Positions 47,868-60,881 of a stretch of DNA of 64,000 nucleotides are shown here, piece by piece (the first letter of the stretch is position 1; each line of letters starts with the position of its first letter). The position numbers and the translations under genes are program-made. The DNA is from Boletus sp. NGJ. Its lineage: Eukaryota; Basidiomycota; Agaricomycetes; Boletales; Boletaceae. The DNA is taken from assembly GCA_019096195.1 (NCBI GenBank), contig JAGTXK010000103.1:1-64000 (forward strand), in the 5' to 3' direction. Under the pieces are notes generated by a model. The model had not been told where the DNA came from. It made no database searches and worked only from the letters and a program-made list of their open reading frames with translations.

Positions 47868-50043
47868 TTAACCAAGCAACAAGGCCTCAACCATTGCAGA
47901 CCTAGCGGTAATCCGGCACCTAAATGGCTTCAGATGGCTAACAGTTTTCGAAAACCGGTGTCACCCATACATGTGGAAGAGGCGACAGACATCATGGAAA
48001 AGTACTCACGAAATCGTCCCCGAGGTGACGTCGACGATTGGGGTGACTTCGACACCGTCTACGACGTCCTTTGAAATCTCGAGTGCAGCAAGAGACATGA
48101 CAACCGAGATGAAGAGGGAAGCTTCCGCGAGGTGATAACCTGAGAGCGAAGGCATGTCAACTCATCGTTCAGGTCCGAACAGGGTCTCTTACCTGGGCAG
48201 ATCCTACCGTGGTAAAGACAGTTAGTATGCGTTCGCTGCCCTGCATCACGGGAATAGATAATGTATCTTACCTCCTTCCGAATCCAAAGCAGACATTCTG
48301 AGGATCAGCTTGAGGTGTCTCGCCGAGAAACCGTTCAGGACGGAATACGCCATGATCTGGATACGTGGACTCGTCGTTGAGAATCCTCCTGTGTGTATGT
48401 TCAATGGGGAGTCGTTCGTTGCGTGTGTACATATTCATGTATTCATAGTGTAGATGCAGGGAGGCCAGCACAATACTCACCACGCGTTTCCGATAATGTA
48501 CGATCCTTTTGGGATGAGGAACCCTTCATAATAAATGTCTTCGCTCGCGACGTGGGGTGCAGCTTTCGTTTCAGCTTGGTGAGCACAGTCGAAGACATCA
48601 ACAAGTGCGGAAACGATACCTAGTGGCGTGACAGAGTGCCATCGAAGGACTTCTTTGCAGACTGCATTAATGTAAGGAAGAGAATCACGATCGTTGAAAC
48701 GGGGCAATCTCTCGTTGCCAACTACCGCATCCAGCTCTGCCTGTGCCTTGGCTTGAACTTCAGGGAACAAAACCATAGCGAGAAAGAAGGCATGTATGGC
48801 GGAGACGACCTGTAGATGGTGTTGATCAGTACATACTACTCGACTTCCTTGGATACGAGGCGTACCGTGTCCGATCCAGCTACGAAAAGGTATCAAGACG
48901 AAATAGACACTATTGAGAATCAAACATACCAAGATAGACCGTCATGGAAGTCCACCTAATGAGATCTTCCTCCTCTAGACTTACTCCCCCTTCCAATAGT
49001 GTGGACGATAAGGACGGAACTGCTGTACCCGCCGCCTGGCACACCGTGAGATGCGCTGCACTTAGCATAGAAGCCACAACCATCCTACCATTTGTTCCAC
49101 GACATATTGGTGAGGGCTCACAATCGATTCCATCAAAATTTGATGGTATTTCTTTGCATCCTGGAGGAACCCTGTGCCAGGGAACCATTCTGGGAGATAT
49201 TGTACTAGAATCCCTTTGAGCATAGATTCACAACGAAGGGTGTTTGCGCTTAGCCTTACGAGCAGGGATAAGGTCCACCAAGTATGCGCTAGGAGCTGTA
49301 ACTAGCGAAAATATGCCCATGACTTTGTTCGCCAAATCGACAAATGGATCATTCTCCTCTTGCACGGGATACCCGTAGGCCACCTTGAGAATAATGGCGC
49401 CAGCCGTACTAGTGAATGGTGACGATAACGAGCTAGAATAGTTTTGCGATCGACATGCACTCACGAGCGTATATATTTGACCAGACCCTCAGGTTGCCGC
49501 AACACATTGCGTAAGAACCGGCGGGTCTCCTCCTCTTCGATCGAGTTGAATGCTGCAGTGCTATTCCTGGTTCCGAAAAAACGGGAGAAGAGCTTGCGAT
49601 ACTGGTGGAATCGATCATTGTAATTAGTAAAGGTTATTCCTTTACCAAAGCCAACCAAGTCGGCTGCCATGATCAGGTGAGGTCTATCCGAACATTTGAT
49701 ACTCTGTTTCTCGAGTATGGCTGAGATGGCCTTGGACGAGTTCAGGATGACAAAGCGCGTCCCAAGCATTCTCATGGACGAAATATCCCCTAAGGTAGTA
49801 ATGTTATTTGAACAGCTTGTTAGACGACTGGATTAGGTGCATGCCATATTTTCTACCCAAAGCTGCAAATTCCTGCCAGGTTTTCTCGGTAGATATCTGG
49901 AAGAGGTTCCCAAGCACTGGCCACCCAGTAGGTCCAGGTGGAAGTGGAGTGGAGCGCCTCGAATCAAGCAGCCATTTGATAACGTAAACGCCTACTCCGA
50001 GGAGGCAGACATCGAGGAAAGATATTGCCTGGCCCATTGGCAA
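47868..50043 (-). CDS. Cytochrome P450 monooxygenase 4, 12 exons, about 500 aa
   Basis: The start MPMGQAISFLDVCLLG is at 50,043 and the stop at 47,868. The exon plan is identical to that of genes 1 and 3: 50,043-49,845; 49,789-49,465; 49,408-49,260; 49,204-49,089; 49,035-48,930; 14-nt exon 48,879-48,866 (AGSDT); 48,809-48,620, followed by the exons with EVLRWH in exon 7, FRPERF, FGFGRR, the 11-nt ICPG exon and [13 protein letters not shown]. No break was found. It is more similar to gene 1 than gene 3 is in exon 7 (RWHSVTPLG in both). Intron 1 shows the same GC-donor arrangement. The substrate is unknown. Confidence 0.9.
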
Positions 50044-51281
50044 GGGGGCGCTAGAAGATGGAGGTTAGTGGGAAATCTTGGCTGGAGTGTGGCTAATGAC
50101 CATAACTATCAATTTAATCTCCTGTTTCATCCGAAAATGTCGTTTAGTGAGTGAGCAACGTTACCAAGGTCTTTAGAGCCCGCAGTGCTACGACCCGATT
50201 GATTTAAACAAGCGACTCAACTACTTTCCCACGCAAAATTTGCGACCGACAATTGACAGCTACACACGACAGTTCCGATTCAACTGTCATGATCACAATT
50301 TTCAAGGAAACCTTGCTATGGTAACGAGTCTTCTTCAAGGGATGTTCCCCAGTTCTCATACAGTTCGTTCTATCTAAGGCTTTACCTAGTTCTCTTCTAT
50401 GCGACACTCTTCGCCGTGCGATCAATACACTCTTCACTGGGTGTTTGGTTACAGGTATCTGGTTATAGCTTCCATTTTGTGTGAGGGTCACCCAGGCAAG
50501 CAAGAAGTTTGGCTGGAGGGAAACCCCAGCATCAGACGAGAAAGCCTGGAGCTTGGAGTTGGCTGGTCTGGAAACTGAGATAGGAGAACTGCGATCCGAG
50601 ACTTGAAATGACAACAAATCCGGTGCCAGGGAATCGATGATGAACATGAAAACGCTTAACTTATGTCGTTTGCTCTCTACGTAAGCCACGCTGGTGTAGT
50701 CTGGCATCGGCAGTGCGTCAAGTTAACATGATGGCAAGCAATCGTGATGGATCCTTTTTTTTTCTCAGTGCATATTCGTCGCGTACGAGTTGTATGATGT
50801 ACCACGACTCCACGAGGTGCGTGCTACTTGAAGTTCTCGGTGGCAAAGTGGCATAGATCCATGCACTGAACGCGTCGTGTAGGTACATCGAATATTCGTC
50901 ACTGCGTTCAGAGTCAGAGATCATGGCTTCAAATTGGAAGCATGGACATTGGACACGTCCGACAAAGTCACATGTCTCGCCTATCCCTTTCCCTCCATGA
51001 TCCCCTCGTCATATTAAGCCGTCCAAAGATATACATGCAAAACGTTTGGAGATCATAGCGAACGATTAATAGGGTATGTACAACGTGCATGGTATATCTG
51101 AATGTAGGGCTTCCCACGTAGAAAAAAAAAAGTCAGTGGATCGTCATAAACTAATGCGTCGTATTCTCAGCCGCTCATCGCGCGTGCCGGGTTTGACGGA
51201 CATTACATATCCAAGAATATACGTATACGCCATTTCCAAAGGGTCATGACAAGGACGGACATACGGTGCTGGCGCAGATTC
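50044..51281. other. P450 gene 4 promoter region and spacer
   Basis: The block at 50,475-50,610 matches the 5' flanks of the other P450 genes (GCAAGAAGTTTGGCTGGAGG at 50,499-50,518; GCGATCCGAGACTTGAAATG at 50,591-50,610). From 50,720 to 51,280 I see no gene. Confidence 0.5.
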
Positions 51282-52092
51282 TCATGGATCTTGCTTCGGG
51301 CTTCCTGGGACGGATGCTGGAGGCACTAGACCTGCAGAGTCGACGGAAGCGGGTGGAATTTCGACGGTTGCTCCACCACCGGAACTCTTGCTGATCTTAA
51401 ATGTCAGTTTGCCTGCTGCCTGACCCTCTTCTAGGAGCTCGAGTTCGACTGCTGGATCACCGTCATCAATATCCTTTTCGAGAGTACAAGGTTAAAAAAA
51501 AAAGACACACGTGTCTCGGAATGTTCGAGCAGGTCAGCTAGGCTCTCCTTGCTCTCCGTCTTCTTGATGACCTTGTAGTTAAAGAAGAATCTTCGAGCGT
51601 ACACTTCAATTTCGACCTTGGACGCCTCGAGGCCCGACCTGTAAATGGAAGCGTGTGTCAAACACCACACACACCCACAGCACAAAGGTGCCAGTCAGTA
51701 TCAAGTATTCGCACGCTGCACACCCCATGGCAGGACGCACAGCTTGACGATGTCATCCCAAGTCGCCACAAATTCATCTCCCTTGCTATACCTCGTCGTC
51801 TTCGTCCTCTGCGGGACTTTTCCGCCTTTGACTCTCACGTAGAAAAGCCCATTGAAGAAGCCCACTTTGGCGGGTAGACCACTGGCTTTGATGTCTGTCG
51901 GAAAAAAAAAAAATAGCGTCAGGATCGGTGACGTGGCTTGACTAGCAAAGGAAGAGGAAAAGGGTGCAAACCTGTGATCTCGACGGCGACTTCGTCGGTT
52001 TTGCCGCCTTGTTCTCGTACTTCAGCAGCTGGTTCCGACTTGGCAGGCGTTACGGCCGACTCGTCCTTGACTGGCGCACTTGGCGTGGACAT
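51282..52092 (-). CDS. Small C2-like protein of unknown function
   Basis: At least four exons read in frame through GT-AG introns. First is MSTPSAPVKDESAVTPAKSE, then VREQGGKTDEVAVEIT (from 52,092). Next comes IKASGLPAKVGFFNGLFYVR, VKGGKVPQRTKTTRYSKGDE and WDDIVKL (about 51,893-51,735). Then SGLEASKVEIEVYARRFFFN and KESLADLLEHSET (about 51,638-51,514). The last exon holds DIDDGDPAVELELLEEGQAA and LTFKISKSSGGG, to a stop at 51,282. The pattern SGLPAK...YVRVKGG...QRTKT...W resembles a C2 domain, which usually binds phospholipid or protein partners. The length is about 200 residues with no membrane span. The fold call is tentative; the gene model is better supported. Confidence 0.6.
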
Positions 52093-53266
52093 CCGTGCAG
52101 AGACCTTGGCACGCGTGAAAACGAAGGCGACGGCGGTGAAGAATAGGAGATAAACACAAACAAAGCCGTCAACGAGAGGGGCTGAGGGGAGAACCTCGGA
52201 CGAAGAGGGGAGTAAACAGAGAGGCTTGAAGGGTTCGAAAGCACGGGGCAAAACCCCGTCATGGCTATATACTTTTAAAAAAAAGGTTTTACACGCACAC
52301 CCTCCACCCCTCCACCCTCGCTCTGACTCCACCAATCAGCTCGAGGCGCAATCTCTTTTTGACGGCGCTTCGCGAAGGAATATGACGTCTCCCCCCCGGA
52401 TGGAAGCATTATCTCCAACAACGAGGCCAGTCGATATGATCGTGGCGCAGGTTATTTACCGTATTCGACCGTAAACGACGAACGTGTACCACCGACGCAA
52501 GGCGCGGCGAACTACAATCGATAAGGGCACAATGAACGCACCGACCAGGGTGGTCAGGCCGCTTTCGTGGCTCCGTCCTCATCATCAACAGGGCAACTTT
52601 TGGGAATGACACGAACTTTGAACTATAAATGGACAAGACGAGTCCCTTTGTAGGCCAAATCCATTTGCGTTTCCCTTCAGCTCGAACCCTGAAGAACATG
52701 CGTCTATGACGGTGCGCCAATGGGATCCCTATTGTTTCCCTTGATTGAGCTTTGAAAGAAAGAAAGAAAAACACAAAGGAACAACACGCCCGGGCCCTGG
52801 GTGATCGGTCGAGGTGACAAGGCCAACATAATGATTCCCTATCGACTCGCCGTTCCATCCCGATAATTTTGTGACAATTCGTTCGGTAGATCCGTCCGGT
52901 TTACCTCGTGTCATGGGCAGGTGGTGGTAGCAGGAGAATGAGGTGTTTGAGTTGCTTCACGACATACCTCAAGGAACTCTCCAACCCATGTAAATCAAAC
53001 CTGGCCTGCGGGAGTAGAAAAAATTGGAAACCTGTAAAAGTGAAATGATAAGCCACGAGGGTGACTGGACCCTTTTTCCGCTAAACGTGCATGTCATTTG
53101 CGCTCAACATGCATCATCCACAAGGTGCAGTTGACAAGCGAACCACAAAGGGCCAACTTGTGATTGAACGAGTCATTATCAACGTTTTTTGCATTACAGT
53201 TATCCAGGTCATATGCTAAAGTATGTGGTACCGACGCCCTTCACGCAAACAAACAACATACATACG
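52093..53266. other. Intergenic, no recognisable gene
   Basis: About 1.2 kb with only short overlapping frames on both strands. The minus-strand frame at 52,858-52,409 has no motif and lacks intron or start context. The region holds the promoter of the C2-like gene and the 3' region of the FUSC-like gene. Confidence 0.5.
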
Positions 53267-56200
53267 TCAAACCCACAAGTTGGCCCCACGATCCCTTCTA
53301 ACTTCCGCCGCGAACAACGCATCAAACTCTTCCGCAGACTGTCCAATGGCTCCGAATGCATCCTGAAGAATGTGACCAAGGTAATCGAGTTCTTGCGTGA
53401 CACCTTTCATCGTGAGGGCATAGGCGAAGAAGAGCAACTGCCTGGATGCATGAACCTCACGGTTCTTCACCACGTCCAACTTTCTGATGGCATCCACCTA
53501 TAACCACATGTCAATAAAGACCTGCGTGCTAAGCGCGTTCTGGTGCAACAAACCAAGCGTTCTCGGGCCTTTTCGGCAGGGGGTAGATATGGGGGTAACG
53601 GAGCTTTCAAACGGAATGCAGATGCCAAGGTGGAAAAGTAAAGGATGATGTTGCCAACCATCTCACGCCGTTCCTTGTTGACAGGGAGAATAAAGTCCCT
53701 TCTCACAGTCTAAAATGATAATAAGGCAATGCATCAAAAAGGATACTGGTATGGTCGGTCCTACCGTAAACCTATCAAATGCACAGGAGATACTCTAAGA
53801 ATGGAGCATTCTGACACAAAATCGGAACACTCACCATTCCTCTCGTGTGGTAACGCACCGCATGCTATGGAGCTTGTCCAATATGGTTTGCAGACTAGTT
53901 AATATCGAGCGGTATAGCATAATAGGAAAGGGGCCTTTCAGACGCGGTTCGTGTTGCGTTTGAGCCAACAGTCCCTGCAGGTCGATCAGTGTGATTTGGA
54001 GATGAAGTTCCCTGCATTGGAATGAAAAGAAATTAGCGAACGGTCCTGTTCAATTTCACGAGATCACCACATACATAGCCATGAACTCCTGGATGGAGTC
54101 ACTAAGCTGTGCACTGGCTGATTTGGAGAGCAGTGGGGTAGTCTCATCTGGGGCCTGTAATCCGTTCTGTGCTCTATCATCCACGCCATCATCAAAGTAA
54201 TCAACCAGGCCCGAATTTGAGGCGACCAAACGAGTATACAGCCAGCCAATATTCAGACAAAACCTGTGTGCCAAGCCGACGAAGCTGAGCAAAAGATTCA
54301 AATCTAGATAAGGGGCAACTTACTCTCCAAGCGCCTTGCTCAATTCACGTCTAGCTTCCGATGGCCACCAAAGACGTGAGGCAATTAACGCCCAGATTAC
54401 ACCGACGGTGACAGAAGTTGATCGATGGTAGGCGATATGCAGTACTGGTATATTATCCTCTCGTATGTTGAATCTACAGGAAGAGGTGAGTCAATGACGA
54501 TCAGCAAGGTCTAGGCTCCAGACAGCGTACGCATATAGGCATGTCAAGTTGTACGTCAGAAGCACAAAGCGTCCGGTGGTAGCGTACTCCGGCTTTGCCA
54601 CGATATAGTAGAAACACGGTAATGAGAAGAAGAATCCGAATATCGATAACACAATTCCGTTTTCCGGGAACAGGGTGTATATCCCGGCCGCTACAACGGC
54701 ACCAAACCTATGCTTTTTTGTCAATGAAACTGCCGTTTTACGAGGATTTACCGTACAGTGTCCCCAAGGCTCGATGGACAGCAAGATAATTGGTCTACAA
54801 AGGGGATAGTTAGCACTGATCACGATCCCAAACTCGATGGAGAAAGAACCCACCGCCCCAATCGTAGGGGACATGACGACGAAGCACTTGGACGTAATCT
54901 TGGTCAACTTCCGGTCCACTAAACCCCGCAACCTGAACTCACAGATATGAGCGCCCATTCCCCTCTGTATTCCGTAAATAACGGACGTGTGGCATCAAAA
55001 AATGCAGGTGCGGCCAACAGAGCGGTGGACATGCCGACTTTGAACGCATAATTAATATTGCGATCTCTCAACTGATCCCCAAGGTCCCATAAAGAGCGAA
55101 GAAATCGCTCGACAAAGGTGAGGTTCGAGCGATCTGGGGTCTGTAATGTATTCGGCGCATGGGGCCGTATCTTGGGAAATGACACCTTGGGATGCCGCTC
55201 GTCGGCGTTGAAATACGTTGCTGATTCCAGGAGTCAATTCGAAATACCAGGGAAAACGAATCATCCAGTGCCTACAGATGCGACGCAAACCGGCCCCCTT
55301 GGCTTTTTCTGACCGTCTCCGCTCTCGGAGGGTCCTGATGTAAGAAAGGAGTGACTTTGGTCCGTTGATAAGATAGCGTCTGAACCAGTTTTGTCTAGAG
55401 AACCTGGCTAACTCCACTGCGTAGATTCTCCGCATAGCATCGGTAAGGGACATCAATTCCCCGGCGAACTCCTGCAGGGTAAAAATAAAGCTGCGCAGCT
55501 ACATCAGTTTACAGTCCAGAAACAAATAGCACATCTTCTCACTCACAAATAAACGAGGAAAATATGTTCATGCTCGCTCTCTGCCAGTATTGGGTTGTTG
55601 TCTTCCAAGGATGAATGAGTCGACTTTTGCGTAGACTCGGAAGCAAAGTTGCTTCGCCTGTATAGACGCAAGACCGCATCGTTCGAGGTGCTAGCAAACG
55701 TAGACAGCGCCCGGTCGATACCATCCATAATTTTATGAAAATCTTGAGGTTGCATCATCTTGTACTCCTCGGTGTTCTGGGTGTTCACGAATGCTTCTCG
55801 TAATCGTTTCAGACATGACGTGCATGCATTCTATTCTCAAGCCTTATCACAACTCCGCCAAATGAAGTATGGGACACAAATAGCCTCACCGAAAGTGCCT
55901 TCAATGGCGGACCAACGTCATCCAAGAGATCACCAAACATCTCTGCAGCTGCATGTAGCAGCGCCTCTTCGAGATCGTCCGAATGCGATGCAAGGGAATA
56001 CCGGGTTTTGCCTTTAAGTCCCGGTGTGGCGTGCCCATCTCGTTCTTCTTCAGACAGACGTCGGATAACAATTTTCCCGTCTCTTTGCGCCGTGGAGAGC
56101 TCATATTGTAGTCTCGTTCCACTCCTGAGACCATTGAGATGCTGAGCAAGACGCGTCAGACTATCGACCGCATCTCCATATGCCTGCTTAGACAGAAGCC

Positions 56201-57801
56201 TCTCATGTTCGCCCAAAATACCAAACCATTCCGAGCGTGCCTCAGCCAAGCTCTTCTTCAAACTCGTGAATGAAGATTGATGGGCTTCCACCGCTCGTTG
56301 CATCTTCTCGTGACTTGGCTTTCGGATCGGTTCCTCGAGTAGGAATGAGCTGGTGATCATTCCAAGCAACGTCGAAAACGAGTCCAGCGTCTTTGTCATG
56401 TTGACTTGAAGATTATACGTAGCGCTCTGTGGCCAGAGCGAAAAGCAGACCAGATTTGATATAGCAGTGCCCATGAGGACGATGGACGACACCGACAAGA
56501 GAGTTTCCCAGGTGCCTTCTCTCACCATTCTAGCTCGACGATCAGCTGATTCTACAAGAACAGTGTAACGAGTGGCACTTACACGACGAACAGAACGGTT
56601 GCTGACATTGAGCATGCTGTAAAAGATTGTTGCTTTAGTAATTCTTTCCTGAACTCCGAAAAAGAACTTGCCTGAGTTGAACGTTGGCTTCGCCATCCAT
56701 ACTTTCATCCACGTTAACCCCCAAATGGTCAACCCCACCCATATTATCAGTACAAAGTCGGCCAACAGCTCCAATCCCGGTTTCACATCAAGCCACCAAA
56801 ACAAAGACAGGCCACTGAGACTCATGAGAGCAGAATACAGCCATGCCACCATGCAGAATGAATCGGCTTCAAACATCCCTCCGATAGTCTTTGCAGGGTT
56901 ATAATACACGGCGCTAGACTGATATCAGCACGAAGATGAAGTATGAATAGATCCGGTTTACATTGTTGCGATCAAGTGTGCAGAAGGGTATGGGCCACCA
57001 CCACCAGATCCATAGGATGTCAAGTCTCCAAAGAAACGAGACAAGGATGGATGAAACGTGAACAGTGACCCAATGAAGTACGCCACGGAGCATTTGAGCA
57101 TATTCTTCCATAGAAGGGGTATCGTAGGTACCCGTGCCGGGATCCCAGCGTGTTATTGCCGTGCGAGAGACACGTGTCGCAGTAGTGGTCATTTCTTCGG
57201 AGCCTTCTGAAGATACTTCCTCGTCCGTTGCACTCTGTTGCTCAGAATACGCGTCCTGAACGCTTCCCGCTTGTGGTGGGTCTGCAACCGGCGTCGGGAA
57301 CTGAGCAAAAGAGACGTCGCTCGACAACTCCTCGACTGGTGACTGGACGATAGAAGGGGCCCATGGGCGACGGGACTGTCGATCCAAGGATGTTTGTCTC
57401 GATTCCGGAGGAACAGCACCCGAACCTCGAAGCTGACCCTCATTCTCCATGAGCTGTCCAAAAAGTGACCACTGGCGCACGCTCGATGAAAGAGAACCAG
57501 TCGAGAGTCGCGTAGACACAGACGTGCGTGGTAGGGTATTTATGCTGGACGTGCGGTTGTTGGTGCTGCAGGAAAGACTGCGCCGTTCGTACGTTGGACG
57601 GCTAGGTTGCACCGGCAAACTTGCGGGTGACGGTATTCGAGGATCGCTGAGTGTGCTTGGCTCCACATCTCTTGCATTGTAGTAGTCCGGGGAGCCGAGG
57701 AAGGATTTATAGACAGGTGAATCACTAGAAATGGAAGAGGGGAGCGAGGAACCGCCACCACTGTCAATGTGTGGGTTTGAGCCATCCAACATGTAAGACA
57801 T
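53267..57801 (-). CDS. FUSC/ArAE-type membrane protein (BRE4-like, DUF2421)
   Basis: A large multi-exon gene starting MSYMLDGSNPHIDSGGG at 57,801. Residues 1 to about 240 are a Ser/Pro/Thr-rich cytosolic tail. Hydrophobic segments follow (WRLDILWIWWWWPIPF; FVLIIWVGLTIWGLTW; then a cluster before 56,400), then a long cytosolic linker (about 56,390-55,520). A second membrane block follows (NINYAFKVGMSTALLAAPAF, CFVVMSPTIGA, TNYLAVHRALGTLYG, VVAAGIYTLF), then VLHIAYHRSTSVTVGVIWAL with ASRLWWPSEARRELSKALGE, and a C-terminal domain ending GANLWV at 53,267. This layout (ArAE_2_N, FUSC, DUF2421) is that of yeast BRE4 and fusaric-acid-resistance-like exporters. A 55-nt intron explains the frame change near 55,240. 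It probably moves an organic anion or amphiphile across a membrane; the substrate is unknown. Confidence 0.85.
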
Positions 57802-58788
57802 GTCTGCCTATTCGGAACGCTATTTTGGCCCTGGGGTCACAAATCTGTATGGGCTCCAAGGCCGACGTCGTTCGTTATCTGCTTGTTGATAAGCTGGGCC
57901 CAGCCTACGAAGTCAAAGGAAAGGGTTTGTCGAAGATGCCCAGACTTGGATAACCCCACTACTTACGTACTAAGTGGCGCTCCCTGTCCGCTGCCATTCC
58001 GCCAAGGCCAAGATCTAGAAGGACGTGCAACGTACCAGGCAAGGTTATCAACCGCTCGAAAAAGTCACGACATGTTATCGCAAAAGTAGCGAACGGAGCT
58101 TCAAGTGAAGTCAAGACTTCAATCAGCTCAGCGTGTCAGAATTATTACCAAAAAAACTCCAACACTGCTAAATATATCAGTGACTCGCCAAAGCTCTAGA
58201 TCTAATCATTTCTGATTGTCCCAATGTACATACACCAAGTCCATTTTTTGTCTGTTTTCTGGATTACGCTGCAACCAATAAGTAGTACTTGTAACAGGAT
58301 AAAAGGCTAAAGCAAGTCCGAAGAAAGTCATTGGGGTCTGGATATGGCATGACTCAAACCACGGGATGGTACTAAGTAGAACAAGCGGGTAAAACATATG
58401 GCACGACATATAAAAATATAGACTAGCGTAACAACCATTAACGGATCTTGAAAGGTAGTGCGAAAGAGACTACTGTCCGTGATGCAAGTCCGTCTCTAAA
58501 GTCCAAGTAGTTCTGAGCTGGGAGTCCAATGAGCGTCCAATAGTACGTTGAAGGTCGTAACGAACGTGTGAATGATGATACAGGAAAGTTGAAGGCGTTC
58601 TCGTCCGAATCAGAAAATCCAGAAGGTGAACGTCCCAAACATCCGGGAGAAGAGAAAAAAAGTTCGAACACAATGTTCAAAAATAGTCCATGTGCGTAAA
58701 CAAAAGACGAAAAGGTGTTTGATTAGTATGCAGTCCATGGTTTCCAGGACATTGCCATTTATTAAGCAGACGACTTGTTGAGAGCGAG
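57802..58788. other. Intergenic, no recognisable gene
   Basis: About 1 kb between two minus-strand genes. Frames of 67-80 codons at 58,206-58,409 and 58,438-58,680 show no motif. The region should contain the promoter of the FUSC-like gene and the transcription-factor terminator. Confidence 0.5.
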
Positions 58789-60881
58789 CTATAGTCCCGA
58801 CAGTCTTTTTTGTACTTTGGCTACCGAGTAGCCAAGTAACGGGAACCGCGACCCAAGGCTGGTCATGGCATACAGGAGCGTGCCAATTTCATTGCGGACT
58901 TCCGCGCTACTGACGATTGGCCAAGAGGTTTCGACCAAGTTCAGTTCGCGAATCAACGTGTCCATAGCGGATGTCCAGCAAGGCTAAGAAGAACGCAATC
59001 AAACACGCAACACGGAGCAAAGCAATGACAAAACTTACACCAAGAATGGGATCGAGGAAATTGTAGTCTGCTTCAGCAAGGTGTTTGATGATGGAGACAC
59101 AGCACCGCGCCGCCTGGAGGCACTTTTCGTATGCTGCGGGATCTTCGTGTCCGAAGGGATAATATAAATGAATTATCGCAACGTGAGCAAGTGTGTGTAT
59201 TGCGATGTACGCATGCTTATCGTCAGGCATGGTGGGGTCCAGTTGGTGGATCGGCATGAGCGTCGAGAGAAAACGTGCAATCGTATGTTCTAACGTTTGG
59301 AAATCGTCCATGAATGCATTCGATAGGGATAATGCTGCATAATCATCAGAGTGCAGGTAACCTGCAGGGTCAAGCCGCCTACGCTGATCCCAGTTCGATG
59401 CCAAGTGATGTGCGTGATGGAAGAGACTGGATGCCTTTATCTTCAGGGCCAGCGGCGAGAAGCCGCCTCCAAGATTCGAAAGTTGTCCATCAAAGAAGGT
59501 CCGCGTAGTCGAAAAGGAATGAAAATCATTTATTTGGCCCTGAATAAGTATCGTTGTCGGTAATCGACATCGAGATGACCCAAGATTGACTTACAGATTC
59601 ATATTCCTCCATTCCCTGTGGCCACGGCATAACGATAGACAAGCATCCCTCGGGACCATCTGGCATGGTCGCGGGTTTCTGTAGGACTGCGGACCAACAT
59701 CGATCGAGAACAAAGACTTGCCAGAACGTCAGTATTCTCTCGCCCTGTTCGACAGCATCCTTCGCCGGGTCGAGCTTCAAGGGTGCCATTACTCCAGTGG
59801 ATTCGAACACCGAGCGATTCATTATGGCCCCATGAAGGCCACATTGCAGCGTTAATGATGCAGCAGCAGCCGCATGGTAGCTCCCCTCTAATGCCCGTCC
59901 ATTAGATAGGAAGTAAACGGACAGAAGACAGGAGGCTTGGATGACGTCGAGCACTCGGTTATTGTATTGAAGCGCCTCGCTGAGCCCTTCGAGCGAACGA
60001 TTGAGATAGTGTGATTCGTGCTCGCTCAGCGGTCCTGGTCGAGAAATGTAACATGCCCAAAGGAAAATGGCGTTTGTAAGGCATGGATGGTGTTGTTCGG
60101 TAGCGGGTCTCGTGAGGGAATCTCGTAAGCGACCCATATGGAGGCCTAGAAGGCATTGATGGCGATGTGATGAGAAGATATCGAGTCTGCGAACGTTCAT
60201 GAGAAAATGGTGGGGTAAATACAATATGCGCTTACAGCATCAGTGCTAAATCCACGGTCGGCTGCTGCTCGACGTGGAAGGCTTCGCTGAAAGGCGTTGG
60301 GGACGGGGAGGGTGCACATTGAATCCAAGAATGTTGGGGAGAGCTAGTGGCTATGAAAGACTTTAGCCAAGGCGATGAGTGGCGTGGCATCAGCAAGCAT
60401 ACCGGATGGCGGGAGAGGAGAATGAGGCGCGGAAAGACCGGTGCTTCCTGGAGAGCCCGTCAACGATGAAGATGAGCTCTCTGAGCGACGGTGAAAGTGA
60501 GGATCGTGTAATGTCACGGAAGGAGAAGTGTATTCTGGATCCTCAAGTTCCCTTATACGCCTCTCGAGACGTTCGATGTTCTCCCGCAACAGCTGAGTCC
60601 TCGTCTTGCCCTTGCCATCATCGTACTGACAACCGTCTATTTTTTTGGCGCGGACACACTGTTGGCAGGCAGGCTTGGCGCCATCACATCTCTGCAAGGA
60701 TCTGAGCGGACGCTATCGAGGGAGATGGAGGAGACTGACCATCTTTCGTTTTCTGGTCAATGTGTGTTTGAGCATGAAAGTGGGTAGGTGGAGTAGGGGG
60801 AGACTGAAAATACCTGCAGCGGAGACAGGCCTTCCCCCGTTGCAGGGTAGGAGGCGGCGTGACAGGCGATTTACTGGCCAT
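58789..60881 (-). CDS. Zn2Cys6 fungal transcription factor
   Basis: The start MASKSPVTPPPTLQRGKACL is at 60,881. The zinc cluster GKACLRCRKRKMRCDGAKPA continues CQQCVRAKKIDGC and fits C-x2-C-x6-C-x6-C-x2-C-x8-C. It is spread over three exons, the middle one being only about 13 nt (AAAACGAAAGATG near 60,741-60,753). A coiled-coil dimerisation helix (LLRENIERLERRIRELEDPE) and a Ser/Pro linker follow. The middle homology region lies at about 60,175-59,600 (HPCLTNAIFLWACYISRPG, QASCLLSVYFLSNGRALEGS, ERILTFWQVFVLDRCWSA) and continues to HIYYPFGHE-like HLYYPFGHEDPAAYEKCLQA near 59,170. The stop is at 58,789. It binds DNA in the nucleus; the targets are unknown. Confidence 0.9.

Noticed and set aside
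55100-55320. Apparent frameshift in the FUSC-like gene
   Set aside because: A 55-nt intron with a GTAGGC donor, a TTGAC branch-like site and a TCAG acceptor joins the two frames cleanly.
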